DNA of 64,000 nt from Microbaculum marinum (GTDB lineage: Bacteria > Pseudomonadota > Alphaproteobacteria > Rhizobiales > Tepidamorphaceae): NCBI RefSeq assembly GCF_042646165.1, contig NZ_JBHRTC010000007.1; one strand, 5' to 3'. Made by a program: the position numbers and the translations under genes. The notes beneath the pieces are model-generated. The model worked only from the letters and a program-made list of their open reading frames with translations, was not told the DNA's origin and did not search any database. Positions 49,346-58,757 of the stretch are shown piece by piece. Position 1 is the stretch's first letter, and the number at the start of each line of letters is the position of its first letter.

Positions 49346-50208
49346 GCCCGTTTCCCGAACAGCCCGAGGGGAATGAAGAACAGGATGCCGATCATCAGGA
49401 CGTAGATCAGGAAGGCGCCGAATTCGGGGACGTAGTACTTGCCGGCCACGTCGCCGATGCCGAGCAGCGTCGCCGCCACGAACGACCCGCGGATCGATCC
49501 CAGTCCGCCCACCGCCACCACGATCAGCATGTAGACGAGGTAGTGGAAGGCGAACGAGGGATCGAGCCCGACGATCTCGATCGACATCGCGCCGCCCAGT
49601 CCTGCAAGCCCGCTGCCCAGCGCGAAGGTGATGGCGAAGACGCTCTCCACGTTGATACCGAGCCCGTGCGCCATCCGCTGGTTGTCGACGGCGGCCCGCA
49701 CCATCGCGCCGAACCGGGTGTAGTCGAGCCCGACGATCAGCAGCGCGGTGACGGCAAGCGCCACGGCGATCAGGAACATCCGGTAGATGCCGAAGCTGAC
49801 GCCGAGCGCCTCGACGGAGCCGCGCAGGTAGTCGGGAATGCGGACCGGCTGGAACTCGGTGGTGAAGAGGTAGGCGGCGATCGCCGAGAAGACGAACACC
49901 AGGCCGATGGTGAAAAGCACCTGCTGCAGCGGATCGGACGCGTAGAGCCGCCGGAACAGGGTGCGCTCCAGCACGATGCTCAGCGCGCCGGCGGCGAGGA
50001 AGGCGACCGGAAGCGTCGCCAGGAACGGCCATCCGAAGTTGTTCATCAGCGTGACGGTCACGTAGCCGCCCAGCATGGCGAAACTTCCGTGGGCGAGGTT
50101 GATGAAGTTCATCAGCCCCAGCGTGACCGACAGGCCGACCGACAACAGGAACAGCAGCATGCCGAAGGCAAAGCCGTCGAATAGAACGCCCAGGATCTGT
50201 GCGCCCAT
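49342..50208 (-). CDS. livH: Liv-type ABC permease (system D, LivH-like)
   Basis: The 288-residue LivH-type permease has LGLMNFINLAHGSFAMLGGYV, the loop AAVDNQRMAHGLGINVESV and VAVGGLGSIRGSFVAATLLG. It is 93 bases behind the binding-protein gene. Confidence 0.9.
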   Translation of the reverse strand: MGAQILGVLFDGFAFGMLLFLLSVGLSVTLGLMNFINLAHGSFAMLGGYVTVTLMNNFGWPFLATLPVAFLAAGALSIVLERTLFRRLYASDPLQQVLFTIGLVFVFSAIAAYLFTTEFQPVRIPDYLRGSVEALGVSFGIYRMFLIAVALAVTALLIVGLDYTRFGAMVRAAVDNQRMAHGLGINVESVFAITFALGSGLAGLGGAMSIEIVGLDPSFAFHYLVYMLIVVAVGGLGSIRGSFVAATLLGIGDVAGKYYVPEFGAFLIYVLMIGILFFIPLGLFGKRA

Positions 50209-50301
50209 GCCCTGCTGCCCGACCTCTTGCCCTGGAGAGACTTGCAGCGACCGGACCCGCTATCCGGTCGCCGCGATTTCAGCGTACCGACCCGGCGCGG
50301 A

Positions 50302-51474
50302 TCACATGCGCGCCTTCACCGGATCCTTGACGTTCTCGATCTTGTCGAACTCGACGTTGAGAAGCGTGCCGTCGGCGGACTTCTCGACCCGTCGGATATA
50401 GACCGTCTCGATGATGTCGCGGGTCTCCGGATCGATCGAGATCGGCCCGCGCGGGCTTTCCCACGCCATGCCCTTGGCCGCGTCGACCAGCGCCTGGCCG
50501 CCGGCGTCGCCGCCGGTCTTCTTCAGGGCCTCGTAGATGAGGTGCATGCCGTCGTAGCCGCCGATCGAGAAGATGTCCGGGTTGCGGTTGGCCAGCGCAT
50601 TGTAGGCCTTCACGAATTCCGCGTTCTTGTCGGACTGGTGGTTGAAGTCGTAGTGGAACGCCGTGACGATGCCTTCGGCGCCGTCGCCCATGCTTTCCAG
50701 CGCGCTTTCCATGGTCAGTTCGCCCTGACCCATGATCTGCATGGTCTCGGGCGTCAGGCCGCGTTCGGCCAGCGCCTTGCCGAGCGCCGCCGGCATCGAG
50801 CCGCCGGGAATGAACACCCACAGGCCCTGCGGATTGGCATCCTTGACGCGCTGCACGAAGGGGGCGAAGTCGGGGTTGGCGACCGGCATCTTGTCGGCGC
50901 CGACGATCTTGCCGCCGGCCTCGGTGAAGCCGCGCTCGAAGGCGGCCTGCGCGTCGTTGCCCGGGCCGTAGTCGGAGTTCAGCGTGTAGACTTCCTTGAG
51001 GCCGCTGTCGTAGACCCACTTGCCGAACGCCTCGTTCAGCAGCGGCGTGGTCACCGAGACCCGGACCATGTAGGGCGACTTCGTTGTGATGATCGAGGTC
51101 GCGGCGTTCATCACCACCATGAACTTCTCGGCCTCCGCGGAGATGTCGGCGGCGGCAAGCGCGTTCGGGGTCAGCGCGAATCCGGCCAGGATGTCGATGC
51201 CGTCGCGCACCACCAGTTCCTGGGCGAGGCGCTTGGCGACGTCGGGGGCGATGCCGCCGGTGTCCTTGCGGATGATCTCGATCTTCTTGCCGGCCACCGT
51301 GTCGCCGTTCTGCTCCATGAACAGCTTGATGCCGTTGTCCATCTGCGTGGCGGCGTCGGCGAAGGGACCGGAATAGGGCAGGATCACGCCGATCTTGACG
51401 GTGTCCTGCGCCTGGGCGCTGCCGAAACCGGCAAGGCCGGCAGCCAGCGCCAAAGCGGCAAGTTTCAGTTTCAT
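50302..51474 (-). CDS. Liv-type periplasmic binding protein (system D)
   Basis: The start at 51474 is fixed by GGAGG; the longer frame upstream runs through a likely promoter region. The 390-residue product has a signal peptide (LKLAALALAAGLAGFGSAQA) and then VKIGVILPYSGPFADAATQMDNG and RVSVTTPLLNEAFGKW, as in Liv/aromatic-acid binding proteins. It feeds system D; the solute is unknown. Confidence 0.9.
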   Translation of the reverse strand: MKLKLAALALAAGLAGFGSAQAQDTVKIGVILPYSGPFADAATQMDNGIKLFMEQNGDTVAGKKIEIIRKDTGGIAPDVAKRLAQELVVRDGIDILAGFALTPNALAAADISAEAEKFMVVMNAATSIITTKSPYMVRVSVTTPLLNEAFGKWVYDSGLKEVYTLNSDYGPGNDAQAAFERGFTEAGGKIVGADKMPVANPDFAPFVQRVKDANPQGLWVFIPGGSMPAALGKALAERGLTPETMQIMGQGELTMESALESMGDGAEGIVTAFHYDFNHQSDKNAEFVKAYNALANRNPDIFSIGGYDGMHLIYEALKKTGGDAGGQALVDAAKGMAWESPRGPISIDPETRDIIETVYIRRVEKSADGTLLNVEFDKIENVKDPVKARM

Positions 51475-51616
51475 TGAATTGTCCTCCCGGGGTGATGAAG
51501 TCGATGCTTTTGGAGCAAAACTAAGAGCGAACCCCGGTCCGGTCAATTTGAACGATAGTAAAACCGGGGTCTCCCGATCGATTTTCGGATGCCGAACGGA
51601 TTCGCCCGAAATCCGC

Positions 51617-53272
51617 TCACCTCGGCACGACCGGCACCAGGAGATGGGAGTCGTAGCGCCCGCCGGCGTGGATGGTGTGCCTGCCCGAGTTGACCAGCTC
51701 CTCGTGGCGCGCGTAGACGCTCGGCTTCGGGTAGTCGTAGATGTCGAAGCCCTGCACCACCACCCGCAGGCCCTCGCCGCGATCGAAGCGGGTGCCGGAC
51801 GGCCAGATCTCGATGTCGAGCGGGACGATCTCGCCGGGGGCGAGCTTCAGGTCGCGCCGGTGCGCCAGAACCGGCTGGAACGCGGTGGATCTTTCCGGAT
51901 CGAGCTCGCGATGCGACGCGCGCAGCCAGCCGAGCGCCACCGGGCCGTCCTCGAACTGGGCGTAATAGGCGAACGGCACGACCTCGCCGGCCCGGTCCAG
52001 CTTCTGCACGGCCACGAACAGGTCCATGTCGTCGGCGGCGTCGGCGACCATCCACAGCCTCAGCTTCATGTGGCCGACGAGATCGGTCGGGGTCTCGAAG
52101 ACGTGGTCGAAGGTCGCCCGCGTCGGATCCCCGCCGTCGGCCCTCGACGCATACCCGACCGTCGATTCGGCGGCCACGGGCTCCGCCCGCAGTCGACCGG
52201 CCGAGGCATCCAGCCAGAGTGGCGTGTAGCGCGTGCCGGCGAGCGGCCATTCGCCGCCGGCGCGGTCCTCGCCGGCGCCGTAGCGCTCGCGCACTTCGAA
52301 CCGCACGCGAGGCCACTCGGCGAGCTCCGTCTCCTCGCCTTTCAGGAAGTGATCGAAGAAGGCGCGCTGCATCTCGACGCTGGCCGCGTCGTAGTAGTGC
52401 TTCCACTTCTTGCGGCCGTGCACGTAGAGCCACTTGTGCGCCGAGGCGATGCCTTTGAAGCCTTCCAGCGTGCCACGCGTGTGCAGCGCCTGGTCGGTCC
52501 AGCTCGCCACCACGAAGGCCGGCACGGTGATCTTCGAGAAGTCCGCCGCCTTGGAGGCCCAGAAATCGTCGTAGAACGGGTGCTCCACGGTTTCGGTCCA
52601 CAGGTCCTCGATCCGCGTCGTGCTGTTGCCCCAGCGGGTCGGCAGGTAGGGCCAGAACGAAGTCTCGGGGATACCGCCGTGGCGGACGACCTCGCGATAG
52701 GTGTCGGTCCAGCCCTCCCACGGGTTGATCGCGGCCAGGTGCGGCGGGTTCAGTTCGGCGACGCGCCACTGGGCGGAGGTGAGGTAGGAGACGCCGGACA
52801 GGCCGACCTTGCCGTTGCTCCAGGCCTGTGTCCCCGCCCATTCGATCAGGTCGCGAAAATCGAGCGCCTCTTCCGGCGACAGGTAGGTGGCGGTGCCCTC
52901 GGAGTGCCAGGTGCCGCGCGGGTCGGCGTTGATGACGGCGTAGCCGTGCGGCACCCAGTAGAACGGATCGGGCGCCTCGAAGGCGGTGTAGGCGGACATG
53001 TTGCTGTCGTCCACGTCGGCCTTCGGGAAGTTGACGCTGTAGCGCGTGTGGCCGTGCTTGCCGTAGGGGCCCCAGGCGATCAGCGGCGGCACCGGCGGCC
53101 CGTCGGCGGGCCGGTAGACGTCGACGTAGATCCTCGCCCCGTCGCGCAGGGTCACGGCGACGTCCCGTTCGATCAGAACGCCGTCCTCGATCCGGCTGTC
53201 GTAGGCCGGTGGTCTCGCGCCCTTGTCCTCTGGCCTGCCGATCGGATCGCGGACTCTGTAGCTCTCGGGCAC
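51617..53272 (-). CDS. CocE/NonD family (peptidase S15-like) hydrolase
   Basis: The 551-residue protein starts at GTG 53272 behind GGAGG. It is an alpha/beta hydrolase of the CocE/NonD type: DVYRPADGPP (N-terminal strand), INADPRGTWHSEGTA, nucleophile Ser162 in KVGLSGVSYLTSAQW, and a C-terminal jelly-roll part (LRLWMVADAADDMDLFVAVQKL). It hydrolyses acyl esters or amides. No signal peptide is seen. It could process a product imported by Liv system D next to it, but it has its own 142-base upstream gap toward that system. Confidence 0.88.
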   Translation of the reverse strand: MPESYRVRDPIGRPEDKGARPPAYDSRIEDGVLIERDVAVTLRDGARIYVDVYRPADGPPVPPLIAWGPYGKHGHTRYSVNFPKADVDDSNMSAYTAFEAPDPFYWVPHGYAVINADPRGTWHSEGTATYLSPEEALDFRDLIEWAGTQAWSNGKVGLSGVSYLTSAQWRVAELNPPHLAAINPWEGWTDTYREVVRHGGIPETSFWPYLPTRWGNSTTRIEDLWTETVEHPFYDDFWASKAADFSKITVPAFVVASWTDQALHTRGTLEGFKGIASAHKWLYVHGRKKWKHYYDAASVEMQRAFFDHFLKGEETELAEWPRVRFEVRERYGAGEDRAGGEWPLAGTRYTPLWLDASAGRLRAEPVAAESTVGYASRADGGDPTRATFDHVFETPTDLVGHMKLRLWMVADAADDMDLFVAVQKLDRAGEVVPFAYYAQFEDGPVALGWLRASHRELDPERSTAFQPVLAHRRDLKLAPGEIVPLDIEIWPSGTRFDRGEGLRVVVQGFDIYDYPKPSVYARHEELVNSGRHTIHAGGRYDSHLLVPVVPR

Positions 53273-53311
53273 CCGGGAACCTCCTGATTGCGGGGTGAGG
53301 CCGGCCGGCCG

Positions 53312-53965
53312 TTACGTGCGGATCCGCCGCGCCAGCGTGCTCGCCGTCAGCGTTTCGGCCGCGATGCGCGCGAAGTCGCCGCTCTCCACCCACTCGGGAT
53401 TCACCATCCACGACCCGCCGACCGCCGGTACGTTCGGCAGCTTCAGATAGGTTTCCAGGTTGTCCGGGGCGACGCCGCCGGTCGGCACGAAGGAAATGCC
53501 GGCCAGCGGCGCGGCGAAGGCCTTCAGCGCGGCCGGCCCGCCATAGGCTGCGGCCGGGAAGAACTTCAGCGTCCCGAAGCCCAGTTCCGCCAGCGTCATC
53601 GCCTCGCTCGGCGTCGCGCAGCCGGGCAGGAAGGGAACCGGCGCCTCCAGGGCCGCGCGGGCGAGCTCCGGAGGCGTTCCCGGCGATACGAGGAACCGGG
53701 CGCCGGCCTCGAGCGAGGCCTCGATGTCCGCCGGCCGCCGGATCGTGCCGGCTCCGACGACCGCCCCCGGAACCTCGGCGGCAATGCGCCGGATCGCCTC
53801 CAGCGCGGCCTCGGTCCTGAGCGTGATCTCGATGACCGGCAGCCCTGCGTCGACCAGCGTTCCGGCGAGCGCGACGGCCGCGTCGGCGTCGGTGATCGTG
53901 ACGACCGGCACGATGCCCGCCGCCGCCAGCGCCGACATCACGTCCGTTTCGCTGCCTTGACCCAT
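53312..53965 (-). CDS. eda: KDPG/KDPGal aldolase-type bifunctional aldolase (Eda-like)
   Basis: The 217-residue protein has the class I KDPG aldolase layout: PVIEITLRTEAAL (Glu46, Arg50), GAGTIRRPADIEASLEAGARFLVSPG, and the Schiff-base lysine Lys134 in LKFFPAAAYGG. It cleaves 2-keto-3-deoxy-sugar phosphates to pyruvate and a triose phosphate. The start is uncertain: I took the ATG at 53965; an ATG at 53977 immediately follows a GGAGG. It sits with sugar isomerase-like, Gfo/Idh/MocA and SDR genes, consistent with oxidative sugar breakdown. Confidence 0.85.
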   Translation of the reverse strand: MGQGSETDVMSALAAAGIVPVVTITDADAAVALAGTLVDAGLPVIEITLRTEAALEAIRRIAAEVPGAVVGAGTIRRPADIEASLEAGARFLVSPGTPPELARAALEAPVPFLPGCATPSEAMTLAELGFGTLKFFPAAAYGGPAALKAFAAPLAGISFVPTGGVAPDNLETYLKLPNVPAVGGSWMVNPEWVESGDFARIAAETLTASTLARRIRT

Positions 53966-54077
53966 GGTCTGCACCATTCCTCCGGCGAATCCGGCCCCGT
54001 CTTTCCAGCCCAACATCCACCATCGCGGGTGTGGCGGCAACCGCCGCCGTGGGGCGAATGGCGATGGTGGTCACGGG

Positions 54078-54098
54078 TGCCCGAGGCACGTCCGGGCA
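54078..54098. repeat. TGCCCG...CGGGCA palindrome
   Basis: Short arms TGCCCG and CGGGCA lie nine bases apart in the divergent region between the Eda-like gene and the isomerase-like gene. It is possibly a decayed copy of the element at 31415. Confidence 0.35.
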
Positions 54099-54201
54099 TG
54101 ATCCGGAGCCGGTGCCCGTCGATATCCCCTTGCGCCGACGTCGCCCGTAGGGCGCAATGCGATCGAAGCGGGGACAACAGCCGTCTGGGAGGACAAAATC
54201 C

Positions 54202-55260
54202 GTGAACACGATCAAGGGGCCGGCGATCTTTCTCGCCCAGTTCGCAGGCGACGAGCCGCCGTTCAATTCGCTCGACGCCATCTGCGAATGGGCCGCGTCG
54301 CTCGGCTATGCCGGGATCCAGATTCCCACATGGGACGGCCGCCTGTTCGATCTGAAGCAGGCGTCCGAATCGCAGGCCTATTGCGAGGACGTCGCGGCGA
54401 CGGCCGCCAAGCACGGCGTCGCGATCACGGAACTGTCCACCCATCTGCAGGGTCAGCTGGTCGCGGTGCATCCGGCATATGACGAGGCCTTCGACGGGTT
54501 TGCGGCGCCCGAGGTGCGCGGCAATCCGGGGGCGCGCCAGGAATGGGCGGTCGACCAGCTGATGCGGGCGGCGAAAGCGTCGGCGAACCTGGGACTGCCG
54601 GTCCACGCGACGTTCTCGGGCGCGCTCGCCTGGCCCTACGTCTATCCGTGGCCGCAGCGGCCGGCGGGCCTGGTGGAAACGGCCTTCGACGAACTGGCGA
54701 AGCGCTGGATGCCGATCCTGAACGCCTTCGACGAGGCGGGCGTCGATCTGTGCTACGAGATCCATCCGGGCGAGGACCTGCACGACGGCGCCACCTTCGA
54801 GATGTTCCTGGAGCGCGTCGGCAATCACCCGCGCTGCAACATCCTCTACGATCCGAGCCACTTCGTGCTGCAGGCGCTCGACTACAGGGCCTTCATCGAC
54901 CTCTATCATCCGCGCATCCGGATGTTTCACGTCAAGGACGCCGAGCTCAATCCGGACGGCCGCGTCGGCGTCTATGGCGGCTTCCAGTCCTGGGTCGACC
55001 GGGCAGGCCGGTTCCGGTCGCTCGGCGACGGCCAGGTCGACTTCGGCGCGATCTTCTCCAAGCTGACCCAGTACGGCTACGACGGCTGGGCGGTGCTGGA
55101 ATGGGAGTGCTGCCTGAAGCATCCCGAGGATGGCGCGCGCGAGGGCGCCCCGTTCATCCGCGACCACATCATCCGCGTGACCGAGAAGGCGTTCGACGAC
55201 TTCGCCGGGGCCGGCACCGACGAGGCCGCCAACCGGCGCATGCTGGGGATTGAAAAATGA
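54202..55260 (+). CDS. sugar phosphate isomerase/epimerase-like TIM barrel
   Basis: The 352-residue protein starts at GTG 54202 behind GGGAGGAC. It is an AP-endonuclease-2/xylose-isomerase-like barrel: GYAGIQIPTWDGRLFD, HGVAITELSTHLQGQLVAVH, LCYEIHPGEDLHDGATFEMFLE, NILYDPSHFVLQALDY, FHVKDAELNPDG and GWAVLEWECCLKHPEDGAREG, with metal residues Glu, Asp, His and Glu in the usual places. Relatives act on inositol or keto sugars. It is followed by a Gfo/Idh/MocA oxidoreductase gene, a common pair. Confidence 0.86.
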   Translation: MNTIKGPAIFLAQFAGDEPPFNSLDAICEWAASLGYAGIQIPTWDGRLFDLKQASESQAYCEDVAATAAKHGVAITELSTHLQGQLVAVHPAYDEAFDGFAAPEVRGNPGARQEWAVDQLMRAAKASANLGLPVHATFSGALAWPYVYPWPQRPAGLVETAFDELAKRWMPILNAFDEAGVDLCYEIHPGEDLHDGATFEMFLERVGNHPRCNILYDPSHFVLQALDYRAFIDLYHPRIRMFHVKDAELNPDGRVGVYGGFQSWVDRAGRFRSLGDGQVDFGAIFSKLTQYGYDGWAVLEWECCLKHPEDGAREGAPFIRDHIIRVTEKAFDDFAGAGTDEAANRRMLGIEK

Positions 55261-55311
55261 TGCCCCGCGAAGAATTCGGCGGGAACTACGGCAGTGCAAC
55301 CGCTTTCCGTC

Positions 55312-55412
55312 GTCATCCCGGAAATCGCGTAAGCGATTATCCGGGATCGGAGGGCCACCGAGGGTCTTGTGGCTCTCCGATCCCGGCTCGCGCTGCGCTG
55401 TGCCGGGATGAC
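55312..55412. repeat. 100-base palindromic element (copy 2)
   Basis: Ends GTCATCCCGG (55312-55321) and CCGGGATGAC (55403-55412) match the copy at 31501-31600. The inner part holds AATCGCGTAAGCGATT and a longer GATCGGAG...CTCCGATC stem. It sits between the isomerase-like and oxidoreductase genes. Confidence 0.7.
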
Positions 55413-55444
55413 GATGGTGAGGGTGATGCGAGAGGTAGGCGAGC

Positions 55445-56617
55445 ATGACGATCGATGGTTCGAAAGGGGCAGACGCCCAAACCCGCATCCGCCTCGGCAT
55501 GGTCGGCGGCGGGCAGGGTGCCTTCATCGGCGCGGTGCACCGGATCGCGGCGCGCATGGACGATGCCTATGAACTGGTTGCGGGTGCGCTGTCGTCCGAT
55601 CCGGACCGGGCGAAGGCCTCCGGCGCACAGCTGGGCCTCGATCCCAGGCGCAGCTATGCCGACTATGCGGAGATGGCGAAGCGCGAGCGGCGGCTGAAGG
55701 ACGGCATCGAGGCGGTCTCGATCGTCACGCCCAACCACATGCACTTCCCGGTCGCCAGGACCTTCGTGAAGGCCGGTGTCCACGTGATCTGCGACAAGCC
55801 GCTGGTGACGACCTCGCGGGAGGCGCGCGAGCTTGCGAGACTGGTCGAGAAGGCGGGCACGATCTTCGCGGTCACCTACAACTACTCGGGCTATCCGATG
55901 GTCCGGCAGGCCCGCGAGATGGTCGCTTCCGGCGACCTTGGCGCGATCCGGGTGGTGCAGGTCGAGTATTCGCAGGACTGGCTGACCGAAAGCCTCGAGG
56001 CGACCGGACAGAAGCAGGCCGCCTGGCGCACGGACCCGGCCAAATCGGGCGCGGGCGGGGCGGTCGGCGACATCGGCACGCATGCCTACCAGCTCGCCTG
56101 CTTCGTCTCCGGGCTGACGCCGTCGGAGCTATGCGCGGACCTGTCGAGCTTCGGGGCCGGCCGCGTGCTCGACGACAATGTGCACGTGCTGCTGCGCTTC
56201 GAGGGCGGCGCCCGCGGCATGCTCTGGGCGAGCCAGGTCGCCCCCGGCAACGAGAACGCCCTAAAGCTGCGCGTCTACGGCGAACGGGGCGGGCTCGAAT
56301 GGTGCCAGGAGGAGCCGAACCGGCTCTGGTACACCCCGTTCGGCGAGCCGAAGCGGCTGATCACCCGCGGCGGCAGCGGCTCGGCGCCGGTCGCGGCGCG
56401 CGTGACGCGCGTCCCGCCGGGCCATCCGGAGGGTTACCTGGAAGGCTTCGCCAACATCTACTCCGAGGTGGCCCGGGCGATCCGCGCCCGCCGGACCGGC
56501 GCGGCGGCCGACCCGGACGTGACGTTCCCCACGATCACCGACGGGGCCGCCGGCGTCGCCTTCATCGAGGCCGCGGTGACGTCCTCGCAGCGGGGCGGCC
56601 GCTGGGTCGGGCTGTAG
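55445..56617 (+). CDS. Gfo/Idh/MocA family oxidoreductase
   Basis: The 390-residue protein has the NAD motif LGMVGGGQGAFIGAVHR, the middle VSIVTPNHMHFPVARTFVKAGVHVICDKPL with the active-site lysine (EKP/DKP type), and GGAVGDIGTHAYQLACFV with the catalytic D-x-x-x-H motif. It oxidises a polyol, sugar or inositol derivative with NAD(P). It pairs with the preceding isomerase-like gene. Confidence 0.92.
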   Translation: MTIDGSKGADAQTRIRLGMVGGGQGAFIGAVHRIAARMDDAYELVAGALSSDPDRAKASGAQLGLDPRRSYADYAEMAKRERRLKDGIEAVSIVTPNHMHFPVARTFVKAGVHVICDKPLVTTSREARELARLVEKAGTIFAVTYNYSGYPMVRQAREMVASGDLGAIRVVQVEYSQDWLTESLEATGQKQAAWRTDPAKSGAGGAVGDIGTHAYQLACFVSGLTPSELCADLSSFGAGRVLDDNVHVLLRFEGGARGMLWASQVAPGNENALKLRVYGERGGLEWCQEEPNRLWYTPFGEPKRLITRGGSGSAPVAARVTRVPPGHPEGYLEGFANIYSEVARAIRARRTGAAADPDVTFPTITDGAAGVAFIEAAVTSSQRGGRWVGL

Positions 56618-56650
56618 CCGCCGCGCCGATCGTACCCCCAAATTCCGCTC

Positions 56651-56893
56651 ACTCCCGCGAAAGCGGGAGTCCAGGACGGCGGCTGCGCCGGGTCCTTGCG
56701 CTGGGTCCCGGGTCGAGCCCGGGACATCGGCTGCGGCGTGTGGCACCGCCCTCGCGACCCGACAGGCCGACGCCCCGGACCTGATCCGGGGCCCAGCGCC
56801 GCGGCTGCCGCAGCTGCAGTCGGTGGACGCCGGCACGCAGTCCCGAGCAGCGGCTGCGCCGGGGTCTTGCGCTGGAGTCCCGCTTTCGCGGGA
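56651..56893. repeat. four intergenic palindromes
   Basis: The 371-base gap 56618-56988 lies between convergent genes and holds ACTCCCGCGAAAGCGGGAGT (56651-56670), a palindrome with arms GTCCCGGG/CCCGGGAC (56705-56725), one with arms GCCCCGGA/TCCGGGGC (56772-56792), and TCCCGCTTTCGCGGGA (56878-56893), the last an inverted relative of the first. The outer pair may pair with each other over 240 bases. I see no gene in this gap. Confidence 0.7.
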
Positions 56894-56988
56894 ACGAGCG
56901 GAAGGGACGATGCGCGGTCTGCCGACCTCCGCGTTCTGGCGCCGCGGCCGCTGGGAAGCGCTATACTCCGACTGCCAGACCGCGAGCC

Positions 56989-57747
56989 CTATACCCAGCC
57001 GCCGTCGACGATGAACGTCTGGTTGGTGCAGCCGCCGGCCTCGTCGGATGCCAGGAAGAGGGCGACCTTGGCGATGTCGTCGGGATAGAGCTTCCGCTTC
57101 AGGCACTGGCGCTGCATCAGCTCCTGCTCGGCCTCGGGCGTCAGCCACAGGTCGATCTGGCGCTGCGTCATGATCCAGCCGGGCACCAGGGTGTTGACCC
57201 GGATGTTGTGCGGACCGAGGTCGCGGGCGAGGCTTCGGGTCAGGCCTTGGATCGCCGACTTGGCGGTGGTGTAGCCGGGCATGCCGCCCTGGCCTATCAT
57301 CCAGGACACCGAGCCGAGGTTGACGATCGCCCCGGCGCCGGTCGCCTTCATGTCCGGATAGGCCGCCTGGGCGGCGAAGAACTGGTGGCGCAGGTTCACC
57401 GCCATCCGGTTGTCCCAGTATTCCGGCGTCACCGAATCGATGTCGTGGCGCTCGTCATGGGCGGCGTTGTTGACCAGCACGTCGATCGGTCCGAGCGCCT
57501 GGCGGATCGACCTGATCGCGGCCCGCAGCGCCTCGATGTCGGTGAGGTCGCAGTTCTCGAAGTGAACGGCTGCCGACGCCGACAACTCGTCGGCCAGGGC
57601 GCGGGATTCCTCCTCCTTGATGTCGATGAACCCGACCTTGCTGCCCTGTCCGGCGAACCGCCGGACCATCTGTTCGCCGATGCCGGAGCCGCCGCCGGTG
57701 ACGATCACCACCTTGTCGCGCAGGCTCGGATAAGTTGCGTCTTGCAT
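56989..57747 (-). CDS. SDR, D-xylose/aldose 1-dehydrogenase-like
   Basis: The 252-residue protein from the ATG at 57747 (GGAGG upstream) is a classical SDR: VVIVTGGGSGIGEQMVRRF, NNAAHDER, serine in NLGSVSWMIG (146/148), Tyr159 and Lys163 in GYTTAKS, and the C-terminal CTNQTFIVDGGWV. The start YPSLRDKVVIVTGGGSGIG, the NLRHQFFAAQA stretch and the CLKRKLYPDDIA end closely resemble Caulobacter D-xylose 1-dehydrogenase XylB, so an NAD-dependent aldose dehydrogenase is likely. The neighbours (Eda-like, isomerase, Gfo) fit an oxidative sugar route. Confidence 0.85.
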   Translation of the reverse strand: MQDATYPSLRDKVVIVTGGGSGIGEQMVRRFAGQGSKVGFIDIKEEESRALADELSASAAVHFENCDLTDIEALRAAIRSIRQALGPIDVLVNNAAHDERHDIDSVTPEYWDNRMAVNLRHQFFAAQAAYPDMKATGAGAIVNLGSVSWMIGQGGMPGYTTAKSAIQGLTRSLARDLGPHNIRVNTLVPGWIMTQRQIDLWLTPEAEQELMQRQCLKRKLYPDDIAKVALFLASDEAGGCTNQTFIVDGGWV

Positions 57748-57782
57748 GGGTCGTTCCTCCTCTGTGTCCTGTCCCGCACGCG

Positions 57783-58682
57783 TCAGCCGCCGCCGAGGAT
57801 CAGGATAACACCCAGCACGAGCAATGCGATTCCCGCCATTTCCAGCGGCGAGGTGCGCTGGTCGAACAGGCGGCGCGAGACGATCTGGGCGAACAGTATC
57901 TCGACCAGGCCGAGCGTGCGCACCGCCGCCGCGGTCTGGATGGCGAAGGCAAGGAACCAGAACTGCGAGGCCAGTGCCCCGAGGAACCCGGCGGTCATCG
58001 ACGGCCGCCACATCCTGAGGATCTCCCGCAGCGTCCGCCGGCTGCGGATCAGCAGGATCGCCGACACCGTGGCCGTCTGCAGCGCCAGCGCCACGACCAG
58101 CGTCGAGGACGCCGCCACGACGAAGTGCTGGGCGCCGCTCGTCTGGATGCCGCCGCGATAGCAGACCGCCGAGAGGGCGAACATGGCGCCCGAGCCGATG
58201 CCGAGCGCGGTGGTGCGCAGCAGATCGTCGCGCCGCGTCAGCCGGGTCGGCCAGGACATCGCCAGCACGCCCGCCGTCGCCACCACCACCGCGGCCACCA
58301 CCATCGGCGTCGGCACCTCGGACAGGAACACGACCGCGAACGCCAGCACCAGCACCGGCTCGGTCTTGGTGTAGGCGATGGCGACGACGAAGGTGCGGGT
58401 GTTCATGGCCGTCAGCATCAGCGCCGTCGCGGCGAACTGCGCGCCTGCCCCGACGGCCGTCCAGGCCAGCGACTCGAGATTTGGGAGCGGTGGCGGCGAG
58501 CCGGTGACGGCGACCACGACGAGCAGGAACAGAACGGCGAAGGGGAAGCCGAACAGGAAGCGGACATGCGTCGCGCCGACGGTCCCGAGGGTCGCCGTCA
58601 ACTCCTTCTGCATGGCGTTGCGCATGGTCTGCGCACCGGCAGCGGTGACGGTGAACACCGCCCAGAGCCACTCACCGAACAT
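57783..58682 (-). CDS. DMT superfamily (EamA) permease
   Basis: The 299-residue, ten-helix membrane protein begins MFGEWLWAVFTVTAAGAQTMRNAMQ and shows the two EamA repeats (helix-rich halves around 1-140 and 150-299), with AYTKTEPVLVLAFAVVFLSEVPTP, a typical EamA segment, before the middle. It exports or imports a small metabolite. It is immediately upstream of the xylose-dehydrogenase-like SDR gene, 35 bases apart, so the two are probably one operon. Confidence 0.86.
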   Translation of the reverse strand: MFGEWLWAVFTVTAAGAQTMRNAMQKELTATLGTVGATHVRFLFGFPFAVLFLLVVVAVTGSPPPLPNLESLAWTAVGAGAQFAATALMLTAMNTRTFVVAIAYTKTEPVLVLAFAVVFLSEVPTPMVVAAVVVATAGVLAMSWPTRLTRRDDLLRTTALGIGSGAMFALSAVCYRGGIQTSGAQHFVVAASSTLVVALALQTATVSAILLIRSRRTLREILRMWRPSMTAGFLGALASQFWFLAFAIQTAAAVRTLGLVEILFAQIVSRRLFDQRTSPLEMAGIALLVLGVILILGGG

Positions 58683-58757
58683 GATCTTCCAATGTACTCC
58701 GGACGGGAGCGCCGGAACCGGCGCCCGGGCAGGCGAGGCGGGACGTCGGGCGCGGCG

